Of a stretch of 64,000 bases of DNA, positions 44,371 to 55,876 are shown piece after piece (within the stretch, counting starts at the first letter, position 1; every line of letters starts with the position of its first letter). The position numbers and the translations under genes were made by a program. Under the pieces are notes generated by a model, which had not been told where the DNA came from, made no database searches, and was given only the letters and a program-made list of their open reading frames with translations. The stretch spans positions 67,536-131,535 of the forward strand of contig MNCI01009243.1 of NCBI GenBank assembly GCA_015680685.1, given 5' to 3'. The DNA is from Gnetum montanum. Lineage: Eukaryota; Streptophyta; Gnetopsida; Gnetales; Gnetaceae.

Positions 44371-44822
44371 GTGTAAAAGACTACAATATTATAGCTCAAC
44401 ATACGTCATTGTAGATATGATGTATTGGGCCATAGTCATGCCTATAAATATGAGTCCACCATTGCATTGAAATCAAGTTTGAGTCCAATACTTAGCGAAA
44501 TTCTTGTAGTTTGTTTTCTCAAAGTTAGAGTTAGTTGTGAATACCCTTAGTGTTGTGATTTATAATCGTACAAAATCTTTATTTGAGTGGATTATTCCTA
44601 GACATAATTCATGAATGCCAATAAAGATCGAGATTGTTCTTCATCATTGCAGAATATCACCTAGAATAGGTTTACTTTTCCATGTTGTTTACTTTTACTA
44701 TGTCATTTACATTTCTTAGGTTATTTACTATCCCAATGTTCATTAATAAGGTGGAATGAGTACAACTGGCTTTGAGCATAAAGTGTAACTATTTGGTAAT
44801 TCAGTTGATAAAACACTTTATC
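44371..44822 (+). repeat. Truncated extra LTR copy of the D type
   Basis: Starts TGTAAAAGACTACAATATT and runs parallel to the D LTR through TATAAAT and the R-like region, then breaks off near TTTGGTAATTCAG where the next copy begins. Homology to 44823-44892 plus 54945-55320 is clear by eye. Confidence 0.7.
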
Positions 44823-44892
44823 ATGTAGACTACGATATTGTATTTGCAATATTGTAGCTCTGCATATGTCATCATAGATATGATGTAGCGGG

Positions 44893-45762
44893 TGATGAAT
44901 CACCAAATAAGGGACCCCCTTGATATCGGACCCCTGATATCAGACCCTCGATATTGGATACACAATATTGGATTAGCTAAGAGACATCAGACATGCGATG
45001 TTAGAGCCTATCTCATTGTCTATAAATAAGGGACAAGGGCACTTAGTTTTGGAGGGTATTTTTCAGTCCCGTAGTCGAACTCTTGCAGTTTTTCTCTTTT
45101 AGAGTTAGAATTATTTCTGAGTACTCACAGTAAGAGTCATAGAGTGAATGGATCTTTATTTGAGCATTGTGTACCTAAGCATACCTTATGTTCGGAGATA
45201 AAGATGAACTTTGTGATAAGCCTTGCAACATTCAGAATAGCTTAACTATTGCATTTAATGTTATTTATTGTTATTTGATGTTCGCATTAGTTAATCAATG
45301 TTATGTCTTTAGAATTATTAATTAGCAATGAATTAGCACACTTAGCATGATCACTTCGAGCATACATGGAACACTTGGTAATCTAGTAATGACTAGCATT
45401 TGGTAATCCCAATAGTGTTACACTAGTTCAGGATGTGTCCAAAGAGTGGGAACGAATGCTGGTGTTAGGATTCAATCAACGTTAGAGTTACAAAAATCCA
45501 TTTGTAACTAAATATTTTCATTTCACACACTTAGGAGACCAAGATAAAAAATATAAAAAACAGAAAAAAAAAATCATATACATCGAGTTTACTTAACCAT
45601 ACAATTGTGCCTTACAAGTAAGCTTGGGAAGATAATGACTGCATAACTCATTCTTATTCTACATAGTTGCACAAGTACTTAATCCTTGGAGTTCAAAGAA
45701 ATCACTTGTGAATGTTCGTATTGTTCGTATGGTTAGGTGTAGGGATACCTTGCTTCTCATCA
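44893..45762 (+). repeat. 5' LTR of element C
   Basis: TGATGAA to CTCATCA, 870 bp. Four palindrome sites at 44922, 44936, 44950 and 44964 (GATATC, GATATC, GATATT, AATATT), exactly 14 bp apart, followed by TATA-like CTATAAATAAG near 45022. Confidence 0.92.
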
Positions 45763-45763
45763 T

Positions 45764-45782
45764 TGGCACCATTGCTAGGGAT
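45764..45782 (+). other. Primer-binding site of element C
   Basis: TGGCACCATTGCTAGGGAT, one base after the LTR. Differs from the tRNA-Asp complement TGGCGCCGTTGCCGGGGAT at about four positions. Confidence 0.8.
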
Positions 45783-45898
45783 TTTGTTTTTTGTGCGCTG
45801 ATTAGAACTTAGGAAATCCTTTCATCGTTGGAATGAACCCTTAAGGTTAACTATCCTACAATCACTAGAAAAGAGTACTACACACTGATTAATCAATC

Positions 45899-48370
45899 AT
45901 GTCTCCTTCTTCTTATGAGAGTGCTTCACTGACTAGGTCCAATACCATGAACAATTAGAGGCGGGGTGCACAAGATGATCTGCCAGTGCGCTAATAGTTT
46001 TGCATGGTATACGCTCATCTTGATGAGTATGTACCAGAATTTACCTTTATTCTCTACTAGGATGAATAGTTGCAATGGTGTAATTTAGAATGTAACATAG
46101 TGTTACCTCCTGATCACTCAATCCTGGGCATGCTTCTTTGTGCTCTCACATGAATTGGTATGCAACACTTATAGTTAGAGTACATTGTCCATGAACAAAA
46201 TTCAAGAGATTATTGACCCATGGAGGCACAATGCCAGAGGGATCTACAACAGGAGAGACATTACGAATCCGTGAAGTGGAAGTGGTCTTAGAATGTCTTG
46301 TATGTCCTAGGTAAAAATGATGGTGGTGAACATGTCTCGGGAGGTTTTCCACAAAATGATGTTCCTCTATTTGACTTCGGTCAAGTAGTTGGATATCAGA
46401 ATCTTCATCAACTATTCATAACCTAGATTTTGGTACCAACGGACACAAAGGGTCTAGAAAAGGAACACGAATGTATGACAATGATAGACATCACAATTGT
46501 AACCACGATCGAGGCTACGACCATCGAAGAGAAGGTGGTAGGCATCAACATGGTGCTAGTACTCCTTCCTCTTCACCTTCATCATCTTCTTTCTCCTCTC
46601 CTTCAGAATCTAAATGTAGTCGCAGAGGGTGAGACCATGAGGAAAATGGTAGGCGAAATAGAAATCACTAAAAAAATGGTAAAGAAAGGGAATGAGGGCA
46701 TTCCAGAGAGACACATCACGAAAGAAGGGAGAGTAGGGAACATCATAGGCATCATAGACGCCATAGGCAGTGTGATCACGATGAGCCCCTACTCACCACC
46801 TAAAGTATGTTAAACATAGTAGAGGCTATCAAGATTCCAACAAGGCACCAGAAAGATAGTAGGATCAAAAGACTAGACATGAATAACATTCCACAATTTG
46901 AAGGGGGATACAATGCTGATCCTTAAAACCATTTACAAGCATTCCACGACACATGTGCCTTGTAGAATATAGAAAACGAATGACAAAAGCTAAATTGTTT
47001 CCACAAACACTAATCAAGGAAGCAGAAAGTTGGTATCAGTTCTTAGAACTAGAATCCATTTGTCGATGGAGTACCACGTTGGAGCTATTTAACGATAAGT
47101 ATCAAACATACTCCTGAGTGTCCAACCTACTTAAGAAAATCCAAGGATGGAAACAAGGAGGACACGAACCCTTGGATGCTACCATTGGCTAACATTATTC
47201 ATTATTACCTCATTGCCTTGGCCATGGTTACTCACAAAAGGAAAAAATACACCATCTCGTAGATGGGCTTAGGAATGAAACACGAAGAACCCTTAGGACT
47301 TATGCCCAAGGAAGGCTATTTGAGCTTAGAGCCCATTAAATACAAATATTGTTGGAGTGAATTGCCAAAAAGGAAGATGAGTTGAGGAAAAGAGAAAGTA
47401 TGGAGGAGTACAACAGAGATCCTTCCCTCTGAAAGAAGGAAATTAGATTTGCAAAGATGAAGAAGAGTCCCCACTTGAAGAGATGGTGAATAGAAAGACT
47501 TTGCCCATTCAAAAATTTGCATTAGAAGTATCAGCAAAGGTGGATGAAATGTGGAACTCCCTAAACAAAAAATTTCAAATTGTTCTAAAAATAGTAGAGG
47601 AGTCTAAAGAACAAAGTAGTGATCGAGAGAGAAGGAAAAAGAAAGAAGCTAAGTATGCATGTAACAAAGGTAAGGGAAAGGTTGCTATCATTGAAGAGGT
47701 TGTGGATTCGAATACAAATAATGATGGTGGATGTGAGATTTTCCAATATGACCATCCTAAGGAATGTTGTCCAGTAGTGTCACATCTACAAGAGTCTAGG
47801 ATGTATGCACTAAACCCATGATTAAACAAACAATAAACACCTAGAAGGTTACCTTATCCTCAAGGTAACCCAAGGCAGTTCCACCAACTCTTGACATATT
47901 AGTCGAATGGAGCTCCACCAAAACTGAATAAATAGTATCAATAATGGTAACACCCACAGTCATGGGGAATGCCACTACCATGTCAAAAATATCCTTACTG
48001 TTAACCTAACTCATATGGGTATTATGTTCAGCAGTTGATCTCTCCATGTGACTCTATTAGTCACAATGCTCTTCAACCTCACTACCAGACTCCTAAGTAC
48101 TATAGAACTTCTTCTTCTTCTAAGGGTGATATCTGCATCTCTTACACCCTTAGCTCCATTACCATCTTCTTCAACTATGCAGGGAGAGCTTCCTACCCAG
48201 CTGTAGCAATGTAACACTACAAGGGCTGTTAATCTTTAACCTACTATTGGTTCAGAAAACGGATCAAAGATGAGACATTTCTTTAGCACCACTAGTTCAA
48301 CCAAGCCCTTACAACCATAAGTGGCTAATTATTTAAACACCTCATCATCTTTTGAATCTTCAAAGCTTTC
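45899..48370 (+). pseudogene. gag polyprotein of element C
   Basis: Begins MSPSSYESASL at 45899. Recognisable pieces: a segment matching the gag core helix near 47080-47330 with in-frame stops, and 47483-47821 ending with a knuckle of the type CEIFQYDHPKEC, where the second Cys is Phe. Pro-rich tail to about 48370. Colinear with A and B. The lost knuckle cysteine and many stops show it is dead. Confidence 0.8.
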
Positions 48371-48399
48371 TTCAAACCAAAAATCGCACTCAACACACA

Positions 48400-48872
48400 C
48401 TATTATGTTAACTCATGCCATCATTGATTAGATTAAAGTTGGCCATCTTCCTAGGAAATTCTCTGGTTCTAGAAGTCCTCTTATTTATTTGCAAATCACT
48501 AGAAATGAGCCTTGTAAAGCTCTTTTGGATTTAGGCTCTAATTTTAATTTGATCTCTCAGGAAATGTATAAATCCTGGAACCTACGGCCAGTAAAGAAGA
48601 GTAACATTCATTTAGAGTTGGCTGACTAGTCCATCACTATTCCATTGGGACTAGTAGAGGACACTGTCATGACTATTTATGGGTGGTCGTATCCAATTGA
48701 TTTCCTAGTGATCCAAGTCAACAACTGTAAGGGGTACTTCCCAATCATAATGGGAAGAGCATGCCTAAGTACGATTGATGCGCACATAGGAATATGTGAT
48801 ATTTTATTAGAGATATTAAAAGAAAATTTGTTTGGGAAGATCAAGAAGAAGAAAGTTCCATGCATCGCATAA
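48400..48872 (+). pseudogene. retropepsin-like protease of element C
   Basis: The active-site loop reads LLDLGS rather than LLDSGS (near 48524-48541), so the residue after the catalytic Asp is changed. The strands from MGLVEDTV to KKKKVPC (48645-48872) are open. A stop interrupts the domain near 48628. Confidence 0.7.
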
Positions 48873-49013
48873 AATAACACAGGGTGCAACTGCATGTAGA
48901 ATTCTTGGTTTGTACAATGCTCAACATTACTTGCATGTAATCAGTGTGCATAAGTATCTGACATACAAAGATTCCTATATGCAGTAGCCACAAGATTGGA
49001 AGTTACCTAGTGG

Positions 49014-49920
49014 ATGATAACTAACCTAGAGAGCAATTCAACTTTATGCATGGAACCAACTAAGAGCTTGATTTGTGCCTATATCGATAGCATAGATGCA
49101 TTAGAACAAGTCCATCGCCAACTCCCAAGTACTAACACCAAAGATATCAATTGGAGGAAGTTGGAAATCCCTGATGAGTTTAAGCAAGAGCCCCTTGAAT
49201 TAAAATCATTGCCCATTGGTTTGGAGTATGCATTTCTTAAGAATGGAAAATTGGTAATCATTAATGCTAAGCTCGCTCCTCAACAAAAAGAAGAATTGCT
49301 GAAGATGGTAAACAAATGGTCAAAAGCCTTTGCTTGGTTATATCTTGAATTAACCAGAATAGATCCTAGGATATGCCAACATAGAATTTACACTGACCCC
49401 TCTATGAAGCCTCGACAACAACCGCAAAGATGACTAAACCCAAAGCTTAAGAAAGTAGTTAAGGAAAGAATTGAACAACTTCTGAAGGCTAGGTTCATCT
49501 ATCCCATTACTGACAGTGAATGGGTTATCCCATTAGTCATTGTGCCTAGAAAGGTGGTAAATGGAGGGTGTGTATAGACTTTAGGTATTAAACATGGCAA
49601 CATTTAAAGATCATTTCCCATTATCATTCATTGACCAAGTTTTAGATACCATTGCAGGGCATTGTTATTATAGTTTTTTGGATGGTTACAGTGGGTACAA
49701 TCAAATCCAAATAGCACCAGAAGACCAAGCCAAAACTACATTCATGAGTCCTTGGAGGACATTTGCATATAGGCAAATGCCGTTTGGCTTTTGCAATGCT
49801 TCAGCAACATTTCAACATTTGGTTCTTTGTATATTTCAGCAGCAAATAGGGAATGGTGTGGAGATTTTTATGGACAATTTCTCCACCTACAAAGTAGACT
49901 TTGAATAAGCATTGGACCAA
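49014..49920 (+). pseudogene. reverse transcriptase domain of element C
   Basis: First frame 49014-49433 covers the connector and the start of the fingers (LKNGKLVIINAKLAP, FAWLYLEL, HRIYTDPSMKPRQQ). The next frames carry RFIYPITDSEW, then 49594-49908 with SFLDGYSGYNQIQI, KTTFMSPW, QMPFGFCNASATFQ and the catalytic box as FMDNF instead of the usual xxDD. In the family this enzyme copies the element RNA from the tRNA primer. The second Asp of the box is lost, and stops separate the pieces. Confidence 0.88.
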
Positions 49921-50099
49921 TTAGAGTAAGTGGTGAAATGATGTGTTGAAACCAACCTAAGGCTCAATTTGCAAAAAAGCCACTTAATGGTCCAAGAGGG
50001 CCTTGTATTAGGGCATACAATATCACAAATAGAAATAGAGGTAAATCCTAAAAAAATTAAAGTCATCCAAGGAATCACTTGTCAACCTGAAACTATAAA

Positions 50100-50690
50100 A
50101 GATGTCTAATCATTCCTTGGACATACTAGCTATTATAGATGCTTCATTGAGAACTTTTCAAAGATTAAAAAATCATTAGTAGAATTAATGAAAAAGGACA
50201 TACCCTTTGAATGGACTAAGGAATGTGAGTTAGCTTTCCAAACCTTGAAGCAGAAGCTCGTAGAAACACCCATTCTACAAGCTCTTGACAAGTCTAGACC
50301 ATTCCATATAATGATTGACGTGTCCAATTTTTCTTTAGGAGTGATAATTACAAAGTTAGATGACCAAAAATATCCCTATTACATCCACTGTGCAAGTCAA
50401 AGCATTGCTGGTGCACCACTCAACTATACCACAACGGAAAAAGAGTTAATGACCATGGTGTTTGCACTAGAGAAACTTAGGCACTATGTATTAGGATATA
50501 AGGTATTTGTACACCTAGATCATAGTGTGATTTAGTTCCTTATGAATAAACCAACGATGAGCCCTTACATCATACGATGGCTTGTGATCTTGCAAGAGTT
50601 TGATCTCATGATAGTAGATCATAAAGGCATTGAGAATGTTGTTTCTAATTATTTATATTAGTTGCGATGGGATAACAAAGAGGACAAATA
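50100..50690 (+). pseudogene. RNase H domain of element C
   Basis: Frame 50188-50535 contains PFHIMIDVSNFSLGVII, the connection-RNase H start, then TTTEKELMTMVFALEKLRHY and VFVHLDHSVI. Usual Ty3/gypsy sequences have D-AS-A-G and TDH here. Followed by a stop at 50533. RNase H removes the RNA strand after copying. Confidence 0.85.
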
Positions 50691-51960
50691 CCCAATTTCT
50701 GATTGCTTCCCTGATGAACTCCTATTTGTAGGTGTAATAAATAATCAATCACCCACAAATACAAATTGTTATAGTAGCATTCTTACTTATCTTTTGACAC
50801 AAGAAATACTACAAGGGTTGGACGTTAGGAAGAAATAATAGTTTCTCCATCAAGTCAAACATTTCATGAAAATTAACAGATACCTTTTCAAGGTGTGTTT
50901 AGATGGGTTGGTCCAATGATGTGTTCTTGACATAGATCAGTTGCGAGTTCTCCAAGATGCTCATGAGGGCCCTTGTGGGGGTCATTACGCTAGGAGATGA
51001 AGAACCATTAAAATCTTGCTTGCAGAATATTATTGACCTACATTATTTTGGGATGCCCATCATTTTGTCCAATCTTGTGAGCATTGCCAATGCGATGGGG
51101 GAATGACTGCTAGAATGGAGGGTCCACAACGATGGATTCAACCCTTAGAACCCTTCGACATATGGGGTATTGATTTTATGGGGCCTATTACACTGATGTC
51201 CAATGAAAAAGCATACATTATTGTTGTTGTTGATTACTTGACAAAATGGGTAGAAGCAGCTGCTATTACCAACTGTACATCATCTACCACTACATGATTT
51301 GTTCAACAACAGATTGTAAATAGGTTTGGTGTGCCTCATGCACTTATTTTTAATAATGGCATACATTTTATAGGTGCGAATTTTTGAAAGTTGATGTAAC
51401 ACTTAGGAGTTGAGCATAAACTGACTACACCATATCACCCTCAAGCGAATGGTCAAGCCAAAGTCACAAATAGGGAAATCATGAAAATCTTAACATGAAC
51501 CATTAGCAAATATAGGTGAGATTGGAGCACCAAACTAAATGATGTTCTTTGTGCCTACCACTCCACATGGAAACTCCCTATAGGCTATTCTTTCTATGAG
51601 TTACTGTATGGTAAACTTTCAACACTTCCTATCCAAGCTGAGAGCTCTGTACACTATCTATAACATGTGACCTTAACCTTGACCTTGGTCTAGCACAGAA
51701 AGAATGGTTAATAAATCTTAACTTGCTAGATGAAAACTGATTAGCCACCCTGTCATCCAATGAATTGCACAAGGCCTTCAACAAACAATGTCATGACCTA
51801 AGGATTAGAAATGTCAAATACCAACCAGGAGATAGGGTTCTTTATTGGATTCCTACACATGTGCCACAATGAACTAAATTTCAAATGCTATGGGAAGGAT
51901 CTTATATCATTCATGAAACTTTTTCTTCAAGGGCTATGATGATCTATAAACCTGGAAGCC
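50690..51960 (+). pseudogene. integrase domain of element C
   Basis: Zn-finger remnant with HEGPCGGHY near 50965-50990 and CEHCQCDGG near 51078-51105. Catalytic core 51103-51297 with PLEPFDIWGIDFMGP, VVVDYLTKWVEA, then further pieces including the equivalents of the second Asp region (changed to NNG near 51353-51361) and [12 protein letters not shown] at about 51430. C-terminal part to about 51960; no chromodomain. The enzyme inserts the DNA copy; here stops and the lost Asp make it inactive. Confidence 0.88.
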
Positions 51961-52072
51961 CAGATAAAAAATTATTAGTCAACATCTAGTAAATCAAACC
52001 TTTCCATGAGTCCAAAATAGCTAGTACTAACACTACCTCTATTGATAGATAGCCCTACTCATTATTGGAAAT

Positions 52073-52164
52073 CTCCTCCTTCCAACTCAGTCATGGGGGA
52101 GATGACCACAAATGCTANACTCCTCCTTCCAACTCAGTCATGGGGGAGATGACCACAAATGCTA
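52073..52164. repeat. 45-bp direct duplication around a single N
   Basis: 52073-52117 and 52120-52164 are identical, with N at 52118. Elements A and B have one copy at this place. Most likely a contig-joining artefact. Confidence 0.85.
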
Positions 52165-53249
52165 ATTATTCTAAGCCCTTAGTTTCTTTTGTCTTTTTGT
52201 TTTACACATGTTTATTTTACAAAATTTTCATTTTTACTTATTTTTATTTTACACCATTGTTAACATTTTTACTATTTGTTTCTCTGTTACATTTTGTTTG
52301 ATTTATTCTCACTCATCACATAATAAGTGCTCATGATGGTGGGTTGTAATATAATGGTGTTGATTGCTAATGTTTAGTTTTTACCTTTGACTTTTAATGT
52401 TGATGCTAATATATGGTTTCTTTTGATAAAATGGGCAATGAGTCCATGTCATCTATTCATCCATTCAACTCTATGGTCTCCCTTTGTTTTGGAAATGTAC
52501 TGTCCCTTTTTTCTAATCAAACCTATTAATGAATTTGTGGCTTGGTATTCTTCAAACCAAGGAAAGATTCAAATGGATTGAACAGGGTGTGACTTCAAGG
52601 GGATTTGATGCATTTGTGTTGGTTATTCTCTTGGGTACTTGGATGTTTTTCATAGGTTTTCCACCATTCCAACATCGAACACCACTAGGAAGTTGACCTA
52701 GTCAAATAAGTCTTTGCATGGTGTGGTTCCTATAAAAAATAAAAATAAAAATAAAAAATAAAAAAATGGTGGGAATTCAAAGCACACCCCTTAGACATAA
52801 TAAAGGAACATGGGCTACAAGCATTGGTTATGGCACTAGAGAGACATGTTACACATTCCTGAAGGTTCCCTCTAACTAAGGCCCTTTCTCACTTCTTGCT
52901 TCTCTTTTCTTCTCTTTTTAGGATGGCAGTTGCTCTATGGAAGCATTCTTATTGCTTTAGGAGGATGGGTTGGTTAAGTGTGTTGATGCGAGGTCACTGG
53001 ATGTGGTTAGTTTTAATTTGGATTTGGATTGAATTTTATTAAGTCACCTTAACCACATAATACACAAGGGACTTTACACAACCTTGATTTTGGGATTCCA
53101 TTCCATTCTCTTTTCTTTTTCTGTATTACTTCCCATATTCTACCTCATTGCTAATTTTATGATTAATTTATATCTTGGTCAATGCATTGTTATTCTTTTG
53201 TAAATTCTTGTGGGTGAATTCTTAACTATTGTTTCCATATGTCATTCCT

Positions 53250-53332
53250 AGAGCCTACGGACTCTTTGGTTTGTGGATTTGTTAGGGCATAAAGGGCATG
53301 AGATTGCTCTGGGGAGGACCCACTGGCATTCC
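53250..53332 (+). ncRNA. Conserved two-hairpin RNA module, copy in element C
   Basis: 83 nt. Hairpin 1 AGAG/CTCT with loop CCTACGGA (53250-53265). Hairpin 2 arms 53276-53285 and 53323-53332, 37 nt apart, with about five Watson-Crick pairs and two G-U. Sequence close to copy A. Confidence 0.45.
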
Positions 53333-53689
53333 TTTTTGGTGCAATTATCAAGTTCTTTCCCTTAAACATATTTTCCAATCAACTATTTCTCATTTCACCC
53401 CATCCATGACATCCATTTTTGTTTTTCTCTTCCCTTCTATGCATTTTTAGTGGCTTCATCATTGTTATTTCTCTTATCTTCCTTTTTCTTTCATTTTCCA
53501 TCCTATTGCTACCAGAGGTTCACTCTTAATCATGGGGACCTATTGCAAATTTTTCCATTTCATTACTTATCTCACCCCTACACCTTGGGTAGTTATCAGT
53601 TAAAAACCTCTAACCCAGTGTCTACCATACCCACAACCTAGCCAATGTGCTTCATATCGAGGCAAGGTATCAATTGCATTATATCTTAT

Positions 53690-53729
53690 CTATCCTTGCT
53701 AATTCGTGATTGTGTTGTGTGTATAGATG
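53690..53729 (+). promoter_or_regulatory. Candidate 3' splice site abutting an ATG in element C
   Basis: TTGCTAATTC branch-point-like sequence, then a T/G-rich tract and GTGTATAG directly before ATG (53727-53729). Same layout as in A. Confidence 0.4.
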
Positions 53730-54080
53730 GCAATCACATGAATAATGGACTGGGATAGGAGGGAGCACTCAGGATGGACTAGAGCAAGAGCATTTACGAA
53801 CAACAGTGTGCACATTTTTGACATCGATAGCAACATGCCTCATTTTCTTTTCTCTCTCTCCCTTCAAGTTGTCAAATGAGGGTCTGGATGTCATCTATGT
53901 ATAGTGTTCACCACAATGGGTATGAAAACCAATGTTGTAATATGTTTGTTGATCCATTTACCAGGCACTTTGAGTCTGTCATTCCATGTCACTGTTAGTT
54001 GTTGTTCGGTTAATAATCTCATACCTTCCCAACATTTTGTAAGGAACTTGAGGACAAGTTTTCATTCTATTGTGGGGGTA

Positions 54081-54944
54081 TGATGAGTCACCAAATAAGG
54101 GACCCCTTGATATCAAACCCTTGATATCAGATCCTCGATATCGGATACGCGATATCAAATCGACCAAGCAACATCAGACACGCAATGTGGGAGCCTGTCT
54201 CATTGCCTATAAATAAGGGACATGGACACTTGGTTTTGGAGTGTATTTTTTAGTCCCTTAGCCGAACTCTTGCAATTTTTCTCTTCTAGAGTTAGAATTA
54301 TTTCTAAGTGCTCATAGTAGAAGTCGTAGAATAAATGGATCTTTATTCGAGCATTGTGTACCTAAGCACACTTGGTGTCCCGAAATAAAGACAAACTTTG
54401 TGATAAACCTTGCAACATTCAAAATAGCCTAACTATTGCATTTAATGTTATTTACTATTATTTGATGCTCTCATTAGTTAATCACTGTTATTTCTTTAGA
54501 ATTATTAATTAGCAACGAATTAGCACACTCAGCACGACCACTTCGAGCATCCGTGAAACACTTGGTAATCTAGTAATGACTAGCATTTGGTAATCTCAGT
54601 AGTGTTACACTAGTTTAGGATGTGTCTAGAGAGTGGGAATGGATGTTGGTGTTAGGATTCGATCAATGTTAGAGGTACAAAAACCCATTAGTTAACTAAA
54701 TATTTTCATTTCACACACTTAGGAGACCAAGATAAAAAATATAAAAAAAATAAAAAAATCATATACCTCAAGTTTACTTAATCATACAATTGTGCCTTAC
54801 AAGTAAGCTTGGGAAGACAACGACTACATAACTCATCCTGGTTTTGTGTAGGTGCACAAGCATTTAATCCTCGGAGTTCGACCGGATTGCACGTGAACAC
54901 TTGTATTCATATGTTTGGGCATAGGGGTACCTTGCTGCTCATTA
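54081..54944 (+). repeat. 3' LTR of element C
   Basis: TGATGAG to CTCATTA, 864 bp. Four GATATC palindromes start at 54109, 54123, 54137 and 54151, exactly 14 bp apart, followed by TATA-like CTATAAATAAG near 54208. Confidence 0.92.
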
Positions 54945-55734
54945 GTGGGCCACAGTTATGCTTATAAATACCAACCCACCATCATGTCAAAAATAAATTT
55001 TTCCTAATACTTACTGGAATTCTTGCAGTTTTTTTTTTCAAAGTTAGAGTTAGTTGTAAATGCTCATAGTGTGGTGAATTATAGTTGTACAGAATCTTTA
55101 TGTGAGTGGATTGTTCTTGGACATGATTTATGAATGGAAATACAGAGTGAGATTGTTCTTCATCATTGCAGCATATCACTTAGCATAGATTTACTTGTCC
55201 ATAATGTTTACTTTTACATTTACTAAGTCACTTACAATTCCTAAGGCATTTACTATTTCAATGCTTATTAGTAAGGCAGAATAAGTATGAATGGTTTCAA
55301 GCATAACATGTAATTGCTTGGTAAACTAGTAGTGACATGGCTTGATTTGCCAAGTCATAAAGTTGCTTTGTAATTCCAGTAATAGTTACATTAGCTTAGG
55401 GCATGTACGAAAAATCAGGAATGAATGCTTATGGCCATAGGATAGAATAGATTTACATTTCCATTGTACTTAGAGTTAGAATTTATCATTATTTCTATCA
55501 TGTTTACACGTAGTAGTATTAAGAGCTAATCAATGTCAATTCATCATATATCTCACTAAAAGTTAAACCATACATTGTGTACTTTGCTAACTCTCAATGG
55601 AAAGACAATGATCATAAAATCAATATTAACTCACTAGTATACTTACATTGTCTATCCATTGATTATGATCTAGTCATGTATGAACACTTGTGTGACTTGC
55701 ATGGTTGAGTTTTGGAATACCCAACCACTCATTA
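54945..55734 (+). repeat. 5' LTR of element D, second part
   Basis: Continues the LTR interrupted at 44892 by element C; ends CTCATTA at 55734. Parallel to the truncated copy at 44371-44822 up to about 55320. Confidence 0.8.
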
Positions 55735-55735
55735 T

Positions 55736-55754
55736 TGACATTGTTAATGGGGAT
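55736..55754 (+). other. Primer-binding site of element D, diverged
   Basis: TGACATTGTTAATGGGGAT one base after the LTR; about 12 of 19 positions agree with the tRNA-Asp complement, including the GGGGAT end. Confidence 0.6.
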
Positions 55755-55876
55755 GTATCAAAGTTTGCTAGTTAGTTGATTTTTCATAATTTGTTGTATT
55801 AAGAATCATAAATTACATATTTTATACTTAAAATAATTTTTCAAAATGTACATACTTAAATGTCAAACAAACTAAA

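Larger units (their letters stand above)
51975..54070 (+). other. 3' non-coding spacer of element C
   Basis: Contains two 45-bp copies around an N (52073-52164) including GTCATGGGGGAGATG, the hairpin module (53250-53332), an acceptor-like GTATAG before ATG at 53727 and small frames only. The short frame there stops quickly, so ORFX is absent. Confidence 0.7.
44893..54944 (+). mobile_element. LTR element C, Athila/Tat-like Ty3/gypsy retrotransposon with pol, decayed
   Basis: 10.05 kb between LTRs 44893-45762 and 54081-54944. Flanks GCGGG / GTGGG match at 4 of 5 bases as target duplication, and the flanks rejoin into one D-type LTR. Order: primer site, gag, protease, reverse transcriptase, RNase H, integrase, spacer with hairpin module, polypurine tract (GTGGGGGTA), 3' LTR. 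Integrase after RNase H marks Ty3/gypsy; IWGIDFMGP and the lack of a chromodomain suggest Athila/Tat. It is the only pol-bearing element here and is itself inactive. Confidence 0.92.
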
